NCBI RefSeq assembly: GCF_000026945.1
Contig: NC_012862.1
Coordinates: 248,001 to 312,000 of the forward strand
Direction of reading: 5' to 3'
DNA: 64,000 nt
Source of the DNA: Candida dubliniensis CD36
Taxonomy: Eukaryota > Ascomycota > Pichiomycetes > Serinales > Debaryomycetaceae
The notes under the pieces were generated by a model. The model did not search any database and was not told the origin of the DNA. It saw only the letters and a program-made list of their open reading frames with translations. Shown one piece after another: positions 40,776-52,094 of this stretch (positions are counted from its first letter, which is position 1; each line of letters opens with the position of its first letter). The position numbers and the translations under genes are program-made.

Positions 40776-43388
40776 ATGACCACTAGCCCACCTACTCAAG
40801 AAGACGAACAAGATGAAGAATTCAAACTCAAGCAAATAATTCAAGAACAAAACTTGATTCCTCAAATCAACAATCACAATGATGATGGTGGTGCCTTTGA
40901 ACAACAACAACAACAACAACAATTTAATCAATTATCCAAAGACAAAAAAATGAATCGATTGAATAAATTAATTGAAAAAAGTCAAATATATTCTCAAATT
41001 ATTGCTGATAATATTTTACAAACTTCATTAGAGCGGAAAGAAGAGCAAAATAATGAACCACTACCACCACCACCACCACCAAAACCATATTCAAAGCAAG
41101 AACTTGACTCACAACCAACAAAGAAAAGACGGAAAACCAAATCTAAAACCAAATCAGCCACCAACGTCAAACATGATATTGTTTCAATGTTAAGTACAAA
41201 TATATCTGATTCAACCAAATCCACTCGTGAAGCAATTGAAAAATCCCAAAATTCTAGCAAAATCACCAACAACAAACAACCCAAATTAATCACTGGTGGT
41301 CAATTAAAAGATTATCAAATGGATGGATTAGAGTGGTTGATAACATTATTTCAAAACGGACTTAATGGAATATTGGCTGATGAAATGGGTTTAGGGAAAA
41401 CGTTACAATGTATTTCGTTTTTAAGTCATTTAATTGAGAATGGAATTAATGGGCCATTTTTAGTGGTTGTCCCCGTTTCTACATTATCTAATTGGTTTAA
41501 TGAAATTAGAAAATTTGCCCCTAAAATTAAAGTTACAAAATATATTGGTACTAAACAAGAAAGAAATGAAATTGATTTATTACAACAACAAGAAATTACT
41601 AATATCATTTTAACTTCTTATGAAATTTCAATACGTGATTTCAATAAACTTGTGAAAATAAATTGGAAATACTTAATTGTCGATGAAGGTCATCGTTTAA
41701 AAAATAGTCAATGTTTATTAATCAAAATATTGAAGAAATTAAATGTTTCTAATCGATTATTATTAACTGGAACACCCTTACAAAATAATTTAAATGAATT
41801 ATGGTCATTATTGAATTTTATTTTGCCTGATATTTTCCATGATTTAGAATTGTTTCAACAATGGTTTAATTTTGATGAATTGACCGAATTAGCAGGAGAA
41901 TTAGATAGTACTAATAATGAAGAAGATGAAGAAACGAAAAATTTAATTAAATTGAATATTCAAGAAACTTTAATTAAAAATTTGCATACAATTTTAAAAC
42001 CATTTATGTTAAGACGATTAAAACGTGATGTCATAAAAAACTTACCACCGAAAAAGGAATATTTACTTCATATTCCAATGACTAAATTACAAAAGAAAAT
42101 CTATTATGATGCTTTAAATGATAGATTGTTTGATAGTTTAGTTGAAACAAATTTGAAAGCATTTATTAAATTCAATCATGAAGAGTTATTCAATGGATTT
42201 GATGTTGATGAGTATTTACAAACTCGTAGACAAAAGGATTCATTTATGGATACTGGAGATTTATTAAAACTTCGAGGATCTCGTTCCAATAGAAATCCAT
42301 TAAAAAGATCATACAAGGAAGCTGATAGCGATGATGAATTTGAAATTATTGATGATGATTCCTTGACTAGTAGAAACAAGTCCACACCAACCTATGATGA
42401 AGCCCTTGTTAAAATCCGTCACATTAAATCAAAATCAAAAATACAATCAATACTTATTGATGCTATATATCAAGATATCCTAAAGGAAGCTAGACATTTG
42501 AAATTACAAAATTTAAAAATGATTCAACTTCGAAATATTTGTAATTCTCCCTTTATATATTATAATTATCCTATATTGGATCAAACAGAAGTTATTCGGA
42601 ATTCAGCCAAATTTCAAATTCTTAATCAATTATTACCACCATTATTATCTAGTGGTCATAAAGTATTGATTTTCGCTCAATTCACTCAAGTTTTAGATTT
42701 ATTAGAAGATTGGTTAGAAGAATCATCATCATTGAATGGGAGAATATGTCGATTAGATGGATCTACTAATCACCAAATCAGAGATGAACAAATATCTCAA
42801 TTTAATAATAATCCTAAATTTAAAGTTTTCTTATTATCTACTCGAGCTGGTGGATTAGGAATAAATTTAGTTGCAGCTGATACCGTGATTTTAATGGATA
42901 ATGATTGGAACCCACAAATGGATTTACAAGCAATTGATCGAGTTCATAGAATTGGTCAAATTAACCCGGTGAAAATATTTCGATTTGTAATTAAAGATTC
43001 AATTGAAGAAGTATTAATTTCTCGATCAGGATCGAAAAGATTTCTTGAAAGATTAGTTATTCAAATGGGTCAATTTAAATTTAGTAATATTAATAAAAAG
43101 ATAACCACAGGAGCAACAGCAACAGTAGTGGGTACCGGGGTTGATGAACAAAGTACAATGAAAAATGATTGGAGTATTAATGAAATGATGGAATTAAGTA
43201 AAATACATTTTAAATCAACACAAAATGACCAATTTAATCAAGATTCAGGAGAGAATGACAAAATATTATTGTCTGATCAAGAAATTGAGGAGTTGTTGGA
43301 TCGATCAATGGAATGTTATAATTCGATTGATGACTCTAAATTTGATAAAGTTAAGATTTTTGAAACAGTTAATAATATGGATAAATAG
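40776..43388 (+). CDS. IRC5: Snf2-family ATPase, Irc5/Lsh (HELLS) type
   Basis: This 870-residue DNA translocase resembles yeast Irc5, the fungal relative of mammalian LSH/HELLS. Such proteins move nucleosomes or aid cohesin loading and recombination. The N-terminal 150 residues are charged, with glutamine and proline runs. The Snf2 domain starts at about 172 (LKDYQMDGLEWL), with motif I DEMGLGKT at about 201-208, motif II DEGH at about 303 and motif III LLTGTPLQN. The helicase C domain at about 625-745 contains LIFAQFTQVLDLLEDW, LSTRAGGLGINL and QAIDRVHRIGQ. A long charged insert separates the two lobes (about 490-550). The length matches Irc5 (853 residues). Assignment rests on overall similarity; another Lsh-type paralogue is possible. 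Confidence 0.85.
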   Translation: MTTSPPTQEDEQDEEFKLKQIIQEQNLIPQINNHNDDGGAFEQQQQQQQFNQLSKDKKMNRLNKLIEKSQIYSQIIADNILQTSLERKEEQNNEPLPPPPPPKPYSKQELDSQPTKKRRKTKSKTKSATNVKHDIVSMLSTNISDSTKSTREAIEKSQNSSKITNNKQPKLITGGQLKDYQMDGLEWLITLFQNGLNGILADEMGLGKTLQCISFLSHLIENGINGPFLVVVPVSTLSNWFNEIRKFAPKIKVTKYIGTKQERNEIDLLQQQEITNIILTSYEISIRDFNKLVKINWKYLIVDEGHRLKNSQCLLIKILKKLNVSNRLLLTGTPLQNNLNELWSLLNFILPDIFHDLELFQQWFNFDELTELAGELDSTNNEEDEETKNLIKLNIQETLIKNLHTILKPFMLRRLKRDVIKNLPPKKEYLLHIPMTKLQKKIYYDALNDRLFDSLVETNLKAFIKFNHEELFNGFDVDEYLQTRRQKDSFMDTGDLLKLRGSRSNRNPLKRSYKEADSDDEFEIIDDDSLTSRNKSTPTYDEALVKIRHIKSKSKIQSILIDAIYQDILKEARHLKLQNLKMIQLRNICNSPFIYYNYPILDQTEVIRNSAKFQILNQLLPPLLSSGHKVLIFAQFTQVLDLLEDWLEESSSLNGRICRLDGSTNHQIRDEQISQFNNNPKFKVFLLSTRAGGLGINLVAADTVILMDNDWNPQMDLQAIDRVHRIGQINPVKIFRFVIKDSIEEVLISRSGSKRFLERLVIQMGQFKFSNINKKITTGATATVVGTGVDEQSTMKNDWSINEMMELSKIHFKSTQNDQFNQDSGENDKILLSDQEIEELLDRSMECYNSIDDSKFDKVKIFETVNNMDK

Positions 43389-43707
43389 TAAGTATTGAAG
43401 ATTAACTTGTGAATATATCAGTATAGTGATGTAACAAGAGGAATATTGTGATAGAGATCATATAAAGTGATGGGTACAAAACCATTTATGCTTTAGAATG
43501 TGAGATGTTGGCACGTGCTACTCATTTCACAATCTAAACTTTGCAACCAAATTCTTACAACACACCTTTCCCACTCAAAAAGAATACACATACACTCATT
43601 TTATTTAAGTAGAAAATACATATATATATATATATATACAAGGTTCATTAATATCCAATTAATAATTATCATTATCATTATTTAGTCCTTTTTCCCAGAT
43701 ATTCTAA
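43389..43707. other. convergent 3' region, IRC5-like / glucoamylase genes
   Basis: About 320 bp lie between convergent stops, with a TA repeat at about 43619-43637 and AT-rich sequence afterwards. No gene is visible. Confidence 0.5.
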
Positions 43708-45384
43708 TCATAAAATTGATAAAGTTTTATTACGCCAATTAATTGCTGTAAATACAGCTCCATAACTCCAAGTCAATTTTTTTGCTCCTTGCATAAACCC
43801 AATATATTTATTAAATTGTTCATTCATATCACCATTATTATCAATATGTTTTTGAACAACTTTTAAAAACCCATCAGCATAATGAAATAATTTATTGATC
43901 AATTCATCATATAATTGATCGTCTTTATTGATTATCATAATTGGATGTCCACTAATAGTATGGTCTTTCAAATTTTGTTTATTGTTGGAACTAATTGCGG
44001 TTATACTCTGGATAAACTGTTCATAAAACTCAATATTATGTTGATCAATTATAATATCCTGATTATTCAATTTCAATTTATAAATTAATCGATAAATCAA
44101 TTCACTTGCAGTTGCTGTACTGATAAACCAAGGATTTCCTTCCGATTTACCATGTCCATCATAAATATCTTCCGGATATCGACCTAATGCTACTCCTTGA
44201 AAATTATCTTGAAAATTTATTGGATATCTAAATGTCATATCTTGAATAAGATATCTTAATGTTGTTAATACCAATCCATTATCCACATCAAATGGGAAAT
44301 CGTCAACCTCATCATTATTATTGTGGGTATATAATACGGCAAGAATGGTGGCAATATCTAATCCACTTCTTGATTTAGTATAGAAAAATTTTGGGGATGA
44401 AATTATATATGATTTTGAAAGCAATTGTTGTTCACTTTCATCGTCATCACTGTCTGCACCATTGATGAATCCCGCTTCTAATTCAATATATTTAGTTAAT
44501 AATTTAATCAGATTCATTAAATCAAGTCTAAATTCGAATGAATCATTATAAAACTCAGCAAATTTCAATCCCATAGTTAAACTTTTCAATTGTATTAAAC
44601 TAGTGAAAAAATGTATCCCCTTAATTTCTTCCCATAAATCAAATCCTTCAAATTGCCAATATTCAATTGAATATTGCAAATCAGGTTTTATAATGTCATG
44701 ATATATTTTCTGGGTATCATTTATTGTCAAATTAGAAAATGTTGTAATTTGTTCAGTATTATTTAATAAACTTAAATAATTCATTATGGTAATTGATCTT
44801 AATCCTGGTCCATCTCGTTGAGGACGACCCCAAGATTCATTAAATGCCGTCAAATTGACATGAAATTTCGGCTCACCCAAATTTTGTAAATTATCAACAT
44901 CACCAGATAAATTGGGTAATTGTTGTAAAACTTGGTTATTAAAAATGTATGATTCAATAATACGAATTAAACTTGAAGTTGAATTTTTTTTGAAATATAA
45001 AGGAGTTTGTGATACATGATCAATCAAAATATTAATTATAATAGCAGAATCTCTTGTCCATTGATAATAATAATCAGGATTTGAAGTTGATGGTGATGCT
45101 ATAACCACCCCAGGTAATAAATCTTTGTTATCAATAGTGAAATCTCCACCAATATTATTAAGTATTGAATTTAAACAAACCTGTTTTTGGAAAACTAACC
45201 AATCATCAAATGAAGTTGGCAGCGGTGTTGATTTAAAATTATTTGAGAATATTGATTGTTGATGCTTTTGCTGCTGTAGAGGGAGCAAGTTTAGTCCTTT
45301 TATTGGTATTAAAAATGAATTAACATAACCTAGATTAATGATAAAGATAATAAATAAATTAAATGACAATGACAATGATCTCAT
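43708..45384 (-). CDS. SGA1: glucoamylase, glycoside hydrolase family 15
   Basis: This 558-residue family 15 glucoamylase releases glucose from the non-reducing ends of starch or glycogen. A hydrophobic N-terminus (LSFNLFIIFIINLGYVNS) is a likely signal peptide, so it probably enters the secretory route. Family motifs run in order: YYYQWTRDSAIIIN (about 105-118), WGRPQRDGPGLRS, GFDLWEEIKGIHFFT (about 247-261, containing the general-acid glutamate), SRSGLDIATILA, GNPWFISTATASELIY, and near the end LTWSYGAVFTAINWRN. The position that holds the catalytic base in the Aspergillus enzyme appears to be phenylalanine in my hand alignment (GFMQGAKKLTWSY), which needs a proper alignment. Several N-glycosylation sequons are present. 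In C. albicans the gene at this place is SGA1, as I recall. Confidence 0.88.
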   Translation of the reverse strand: MRSLSLSFNLFIIFIINLGYVNSFLIPIKGLNLLPLQQQKHQQSIFSNNFKSTPLPTSFDDWLVFQKQVCLNSILNNIGGDFTIDNKDLLPGVVIASPSTSNPDYYYQWTRDSAIIINILIDHVSQTPLYFKKNSTSSLIRIIESYIFNNQVLQQLPNLSGDVDNLQNLGEPKFHVNLTAFNESWGRPQRDGPGLRSITIMNYLSLLNNTEQITTFSNLTINDTQKIYHDIIKPDLQYSIEYWQFEGFDLWEEIKGIHFFTSLIQLKSLTMGLKFAEFYNDSFEFRLDLMNLIKLLTKYIELEAGFINGADSDDDESEQQLLSKSYIISSPKFFYTKSRSGLDIATILAVLYTHNNNDEVDDFPFDVDNGLVLTTLRYLIQDMTFRYPINFQDNFQGVALGRYPEDIYDGHGKSEGNPWFISTATASELIYRLIYKLKLNNQDIIIDQHNIEFYEQFIQSITAISSNNKQNLKDHTISGHPIMIINKDDQLYDELINKLFHYADGFLKVVQKHIDNNGDMNEQFNKYIGFMQGAKKLTWSYGAVFTAINWRNKTLSIL

Positions 45385-48300
45385 AACGTTTGTTTAAAAT
45401 GAAAAGCAGTAATAATTAAGGAAAAAGTTAAATTGTTGTGGTAGTTGAAGTGTTATAAATAGGTGTGAATATATTAGGTGTTGATTTTGAAATGATGACC
45501 TTTGAACAGCAATGAATTGTGGGGGTGAGGGAGAAAAGTCAAGCTAGGAGAATTTAGAAGATAAAATTCCTCAATTTGAAAGTGACCAAGAAGTATTATT
45601 ACTAATAGCACTGGTGGTATTTCCTTTAATAAAAAAAAAATATCAAAAAAAAAAAAATAAACAACAACTAGTGAAATAAAGTGGATATTATACTTGATAT
45701 TTATATATTATACATTACTATAAGCAATAAGAGAAGAAAAAGAAAATCGCAACCCAAATTATTTATATTGTTAATTGTTGATCAATTTCAGATTATACAC
45801 AAAATCACAATTATGTCATTTTCTTTAGTTCCCCCACTCTTCTTCTTGTTGTTCAATTGCCAATGAATGTTGATCTAATAAATGATAGAAAGTTGCTACG
45901 CGTTCCATTTATTATAACACTTCCCACATACGAATTTATAATTTTTGTTATGGGTGGTAGTAATAGAAGATAGCTAATCAATGACGACGTATAAACAACA
46001 ATGAAACGTCAGTGATGATGAACGATGAATGAACCAATCTACTGCAAAAAAAAAAAAAAAGAAAAGCTCTAATGCAACATATCCAAGAAACAAAAAACAA
46101 GAATAAACAGCGACTTTCTATTGATCGTTTAATCACATACATGGTTAAGTTCAATAACTTTAAATTCCAATTAACTACAAACAACATTAGTAAGCTGTTT
46201 TTGTTGTTGTTGTTGTTCCACTTCTGTGTCTCCGTTAAGTTAACGAAAGTTAAAAGCATAGGAAATAGAATAATTAACTACAACTAACAACTAACGACCA
46301 ACAATAACGATTTCTGGGGTAAAGACGTAAAAAAAGCTTGTTTTTGTTGTCATAAGCAACTGTGATGCTAATTCAACATCATCATAGTTATCGTTATGAA
46401 TATTTGGTCATGCGATATTACTCGATTAAAACAAATGAACACCTCGCTACCAATTCAACCTAACAACAACCAATACACACACAAAACTGCGGTGCTGGAG
46501 ACGAGCAATACTTTAGAACTTGGTGATAAATGTATGAATCGTATGAAATAGTATCACAGATGAAAACAAAAACAGTAATATGTCAAAAGTTACATGAGAT
46601 TTTTATTATTCGTATATTATTTTGATCACGTGATTTGAATTAAGATTTTTTAAATTCTGTTCTTGTTCTTGTTCTCGTTCTATTTTGGTAAATCTGATGG
46701 TAAACTAATAGGTGAATCTCTATAACCAACTATCATCACTACTACTGCCAGTAATGAATAACAATAACTCATCTACATATTCCTAAACGATCAATAGAAA
46801 TGTTGTTGTTGTTGTTGTTGGTAGTGTATTGTTCTACATTTTTTATGCCAAGAAAGTTTTCTTTTCTTTTATAATTTCATATTTTGCCGAGGATAAGTGA
46901 TTCTAGATTTTAATGTTAACATGAGATTAGAATTCAACTTGAAAAGGTATATCCTTGAATAATGTAGATAATGTGGTTTATAAGTAGATTAATTTTATTT
47001 CGTGAATTAAGGGGAAAAGAGAGAGAGAGAGAGAGAGATAGTCAGTAAATATTGTCTGGAACGAGTGGCGCAAAATTAAAAATAAAAATTATTCAAGGGA
47101 GGAGAGGGGAAGTAATTTTGTAATACGAGTTTTTTATAACTCCGATTGATAGGAGAAAAGTAAATTTGTGGCTTATAGACAATCTTGCTTCCCCATTTCT
47201 ATCTAGTATCTTTTATGATTGATGAAACGTACTGATTTTAGTATAGATGGAATGATAATCAAACTACTTAGATCTTCCCTCCCCTCTATATAGCTGTTTA
47301 ATTCATATACGATTAAATGTGGCAACAAGTGTTTGACAACAAAGGATCATAGTTTTGCATCGAATTCGGTGGGAACTATATACACGAGCAAAAATTAATG
47401 TCTATATAATGCACTCCATGTGGTATTTGAAAATTAACAACCATTCTTGTAGAATTAAGAAACAATTTCCTGGTTTCTTGAATCGTACACTTGGCCAGTA
47501 AAGGAAAGAACAGAAAAGCCATATGAGAGGACTGAAAAAGTAGTGATTCTAGATTTATTGAGTGTTAAATGTGATAGTAATAGGTACATATGTGCCTGTG
47601 TATAAAGGAAAGAGGAAGAAAAGGAGGGAACACAACAAGTTTTCAGTATCACTAACAAGCATTTATCAGTTTTGATAACTCCGATGAGAGAAAGTATTGG
47701 GTGTATTTAGGTTTTGCGCGATCACAAAACCACCATCAATATAACAAGAAAATAAAAACTTCCCACTTTACAGTAAAATATTTTCTTAACGTGTTATTTG
47801 CGTCGTTTTAAAAATATGGAATGAGTTTCTTCAGGGTATTCTTTGTTAGTCAAAAAAATTCCTTTACTATTCATGTATAAGCAGAACATTAGTTGCATCA
47901 GAATGGGGTATTTGATTCAGAAAGAGAATATATAGCGGTATAATGTAACCTGATTGGTGTTGAAATAAAGTTGACCAAAAGTTTAACAATGAAATTGTCC
48001 ACAAGAGGTTTAAACTAGTCATAAATAATACTCAATTCTAGTTCATATATCGGCAATTGGGTTGCCTATCTTCTTAGCAGTTTTTTTTTTGTAGTTTGTT
48101 TCAAGTTGAATTGTCTCACAAAATATTCTTTACTTTACGAACAATGGGGGAGAGGTGAAAGACGAACTTGAACTAAACAAAATAGATTGTTGTTGTTGTT
48201 AACTTGGATAGTACATGAAATTGTATTAAAGTTTCTAGCTGTTTTATCTTTTCCATTTTTTCCTACCAAAACATATTGATTGTTCGGGTTTATTCTCCCA

Positions 48301-48776
48301 TTTACACCAACTTAATGAAGAAGAAGAAATATCCGTAATAGTAGTATTGATTGAGTGATTGTTACTTTAATAACAACCACTGAAATGAAAGAGGATTTTA
48401 CCTTACTCTCTGTGTCTAAGTTTAAAAATCTTCTTCTTATTTAAATTTGGTTAATAAAAAGAAAAAGCATTGTTTAAATACTGGTGAGATTTAAACTTGT
48501 CTTCATTCAATTCTTTCTTTCTCTTTCACGTTCAACAAATTTTTTTTTTCCATTCTTTCTTTTCTTTTCTTTTCTTTCTAGTTTTCCAACAGCCACATAT
48601 ATTTCATTTCTTACTTCCCTTCTTAAAGTACAACAACAACAACAACAACAATAATAATCCATCAAGAAAAATTGATTGGAATTATAAAGTTGGTGGAACA
48701 AATCAAATCATTATCCACTTTAACTAACCCTCCTTCACACTTTTATAGTTACTTTCAACTTTAAATTCATTTAAAC
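45385..48776. promoter_or_regulatory. long gene-free region between divergent genes
   Basis: About 3.4 kb separate the glucoamylase gene from the ZCF8-like gene, which are divergent. No credible coding sequence is found. Landmarks are a palindromic E-box ATCACGTGAT at 46625-46634, GTT repeats near 46802-46819, and a GA run near 47022-47038. The last 250 bp before the zinc-cluster gene are pyrimidine-rich. Such long upstream regions are typical of Candida regulator genes with complex control. Confidence 0.45.
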
Positions 48777-51563
48777 ATGGAAAGTAATTTATCAAATACT
48801 GAATCACCTTCACCTTCACCATCTTCACCTTCACCTTCGTCACATACTACTCCAGCAACCACTAACACCACCAATAATGAGAATCTCGTCAACCAAATAA
48901 CGACAAGTACTACCACAAATACAACTCCATCGTCTGGCAACATCATGACAACCACCACCACAAAACCGAAACGTCAAAGAAGAAGTTATAGTTGTGGTCC
49001 ATGCAAATTATTAAAAATCAAATGTGATTTACAAATCCCCTGTACTGCTTGTAAAAAATTTAATCGAATTAATCGATGTTTATTACAACCACCTCAGCCT
49101 CCTTCAGAACAAGAATTGAGTAAAATTCAAGAACGGAAAAAGAGAACTACAATTAAAAAAATGAAATTATCCAATGAATTTGTCCAAGCATATAATGTGA
49201 ATCCCAATGCATTACCATCAATGATTTCTACAGTGGAATCTACTTCGAAAAATTATGAAAAGAAAACTCAGAAATATAAAATGAATCAAATACTGTTAGA
49301 CAAGGGCTCTCCTCTGAAAGAGAATAACCATAAAATTTCAAACCAATTGAGCAACTCCAATGGTAGTAGACAAGATACTCAATTATCTAAAACTCAAAAC
49401 TCAATCCCACCTCATTCACTTATTGAAATTCAACGACATCATTTGAGTTTCCAACAACCACAAATGAATAAACAACAATTACATCCAATTTCGTATATCA
49501 CATCTGTGTCATCACCATCATCAACATTAACATCAACAACTTTTAATTTCCCTCAAAATTCTCAACAAGAAGATGTGATTCAATATTTACTTGACATGGA
49601 TTCACAAAAAAATATTGATTTAACCATGGTTGATATAAAAAGAATAAAACGACTATTACCTAATGATTTTGCATTGTTTAAAAATATGTTTGATTGTTAT
49701 TTAAATACCATTAATCCCATTGCTATTGATATGCAAGATTTTTCAGAGATTTTCAAACAAAGTAATCTTGTTTATAATAAATTATTATCCATCGATGATG
49801 AAAATCCGAGAAATTTAAGTATTAATGTCCCATTTACTTTAATTGAATTACGAAACTTGTCATTATTTTTCCTTATACTAGTTAATGGTTTATTATTTGA
49901 TTTTAGAGGGAGCAACAACAAAACAACAATGGACAATGCCCGCCATCAAAACCACAACAATCATAATACTAATTTCTTACTTGAAAGAAGGTTATATAAA
50001 TCAAAGAATGACATGATTGAAGATTGGATCAAAATATCGAAATTTATTAAATTAAAAGTTTTAGCTTATGAAAGTTTAACTGATATTATTTTTTTAATTG
50101 ATTGGTATATGATTCTTAAAAATTATTATGACTATGAAAATATGGTAGTGGAAAATTATCTTGAATTTAATAATTTATTAAATTATCTTGTATTGAATAA
50201 TGATTTTATTAATACCATTGAAGATCCTTATAATGAAGTAGGACGAAATCCAAATGATGATGATGATGTTGACGATGACAAAGATACCACAACTGTTTTA
50301 TCATCAGTTGAAGAGAAACAAGTAGTGTATCCTGATACTAGACATTTTAAAGTTTTATCAAAATATTGGATTCAACTTCGTTTAATTGAAATTGATTATA
50401 CATTTTTCCAATTCAAAGGATCTTTGTTGTTTGCTAATCAATTAAAAGGTACAGTTGTTCCTCATAAAAAAATATTGAGTACTCTTTATAAAGATATTGA
50501 ATTGGATCCTATTACTACTCATTTAATGAAAATATGGGGGTTATATTATAAACGATCGAAAAATACCACCTCAGTGAGAGAAATAATTAAAGATTATTTA
50601 TTATTATATTGTAATATGATGGGTACTTTAAAAGATGAATTGAATGAATTTGAAACCACTAAACCATTAGAATCACCTAATCTGAGATCAATTAATCTTA
50701 AAGATATTGAATTACTCATTAAAAATCAACGACTTTTACATTTATTTGTTCGATGGTTATCATTTATTCGTATTGAATCAAATTATTTCCCAAGCTTACG
50801 ATATACCACTTATTTAACTACTATAATGAATTTGTTTAATCATTTTAATTATTTGGATGATAGAAGCAATAGTAATGTATTATCCATGATTTTCAATAAT
50901 TATTCATTAAACAATATTAAATTATTTTATCAATGTTTAGTATTCCAAGGGATTTTTTTAGTATTATTGAAAAATGCCTTGAATGGGAATAATATTTATC
51001 CAAATTCAATTCCAAAATTTAAAATTAATTTAGAGAAGATTTATCAATTTCTGTTACATCAATATCAAACAACATTAAATAAAATATTAAATCATGAAAT
51101 TTGTCGAGAATTACTGGAAAATATCACATTATTCAAATTAATTACTAATTTATCTATTGAATTTAATCAATATTTAATTAACCCCATAACTAATAATAAT
51201 AATAATAATAATCTTAACTCTAAAGAAAAAGATTTGGATTTGGATTTGACAGATTTAATTTACGATTTAAAATCCAAAATTTCTTCATCAAATTGGGATT
51301 TATTATTAAATTATTTCTTTGGTTCAAAAGATAATTTTGCTCGATATATTGAAAAAATTTGGGATTTATTTCAATATTTAAAGATAGATCCAACCACCAC
51401 GACAGTTTCCACTCCTACAACTAATATACCAATAACATCAAAGATTTATTTGAATGATCATTTGATTGATGAAGTTATAGGGAAATTTAGTGGGTTTAAA
51501 TTTGATGAAGATGTTGTTAATAATTATTTTAAACATTGTGTTGAACCAAATATCTTTGAATGA
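48777..51563 (+). CDS. ZCF8: Zn(II)2Cys6 transcription factor, Zcf8-like
   Basis: This 928-residue zinc-cluster regulator starts with about 60 residues of Ser/Pro/Thr-rich sequence. The binuclear cluster at about 72-102 (SCGPCKLLKIKC..PCTACKKFNRINRC) is preceded by a basic KRQRRSY segment. A lysine-rich coil follows, starting at EQELSKIQERKKRTTIKKMK, and probably serves as linker and dimer element. The remaining 650 residues are mostly helical, rich in Leu/Ile/Asn, with an Asp run near 495-505 and an Asn run near 808-814. No intron is apparent and the ATG at 48777 is first in frame. The neighbours fit the C. albicans ZCF8 locus as I remember it. Targets cannot be inferred. Confidence 0.85.
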   Translation: MESNLSNTESPSPSPSSPSPSSHTTPATTNTTNNENLVNQITTSTTTNTTPSSGNIMTTTTTKPKRQRRSYSCGPCKLLKIKCDLQIPCTACKKFNRINRCLLQPPQPPSEQELSKIQERKKRTTIKKMKLSNEFVQAYNVNPNALPSMISTVESTSKNYEKKTQKYKMNQILLDKGSPLKENNHKISNQLSNSNGSRQDTQLSKTQNSIPPHSLIEIQRHHLSFQQPQMNKQQLHPISYITSVSSPSSTLTSTTFNFPQNSQQEDVIQYLLDMDSQKNIDLTMVDIKRIKRLLPNDFALFKNMFDCYLNTINPIAIDMQDFSEIFKQSNLVYNKLLSIDDENPRNLSINVPFTLIELRNLSLFFLILVNGLLFDFRGSNNKTTMDNARHQNHNNHNTNFLLERRLYKSKNDMIEDWIKISKFIKLKVLAYESLTDIIFLIDWYMILKNYYDYENMVVENYLEFNNLLNYLVLNNDFINTIEDPYNEVGRNPNDDDDVDDDKDTTTVLSSVEEKQVVYPDTRHFKVLSKYWIQLRLIEIDYTFFQFKGSLLFANQLKGTVVPHKKILSTLYKDIELDPITTHLMKIWGLYYKRSKNTTSVREIIKDYLLLYCNMMGTLKDELNEFETTKPLESPNLRSINLKDIELLIKNQRLLHLFVRWLSFIRIESNYFPSLRYTTYLTTIMNLFNHFNYLDDRSNSNVLSMIFNNYSLNNIKLFYQCLVFQGIFLVLLKNALNGNNIYPNSIPKFKINLEKIYQFLLHQYQTTLNKILNHEICRELLENITLFKLITNLSIEFNQYLINPITNNNNNNNLNSKEKDLDLDLTDLIYDLKSKISSSNWDLLLNYFFGSKDNFARYIEKIWDLFQYLKIDPTTTTVSTPTTNIPITSKIYLNDHLIDEVIGKFSGFKFDEDVVNNYFKHCVEPNIFE

Positions 51564-52094
51564 TTGATAAGAGATAAGTTACTGTATTTTTATATATATA
51601 GATAGAATAGCAATAGTAAAACCTTTATTTGGTACTTTATTCTTAGTGGGGATGAACTTCTAGATCTCCTCAAAGCATCATGGATAGTATAGACCATTTG
51701 GAAGAGGATTAGATAGGAAGATAGTTGTTAGGTCTTCGTGAATTGTCAAGAAGATCAATCAAAAAAAGTAGTGCGTCTATCAAATAAAATTACAAAACTT
51801 TAAAACTTTTTCTCTTAACTATCAAAGAAGTTAACTTATTCAATATCTGATTAAATCAGCCAACATCACAATTACTCGTCAATAACAATAATTAGTATAT
51901 TAATATAGATTTGAAGCGATCCATTTATTTTTAAAATAAGCATAATTTCTCCCTGCTCCTTTCGCTTCATACATATATTCATATTTCAATTACTTTTCAA
52001 ATGATATAGAAAGTCATTATACTTCCACATACACAACCAGACCTATATATATTCCCTAAATTTTAGAAATATTGATAAATATTCAATTACAAGT
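51564..52094. other. intergenic region, ZCF8-like / carrier-like gene
   Basis: This 531 bp region holds the 3' end of the zinc-cluster gene and the promoter of the next gene, transcribed in the same direction. It is AT-rich with short TA runs; no other feature is seen. Confidence 0.45.
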
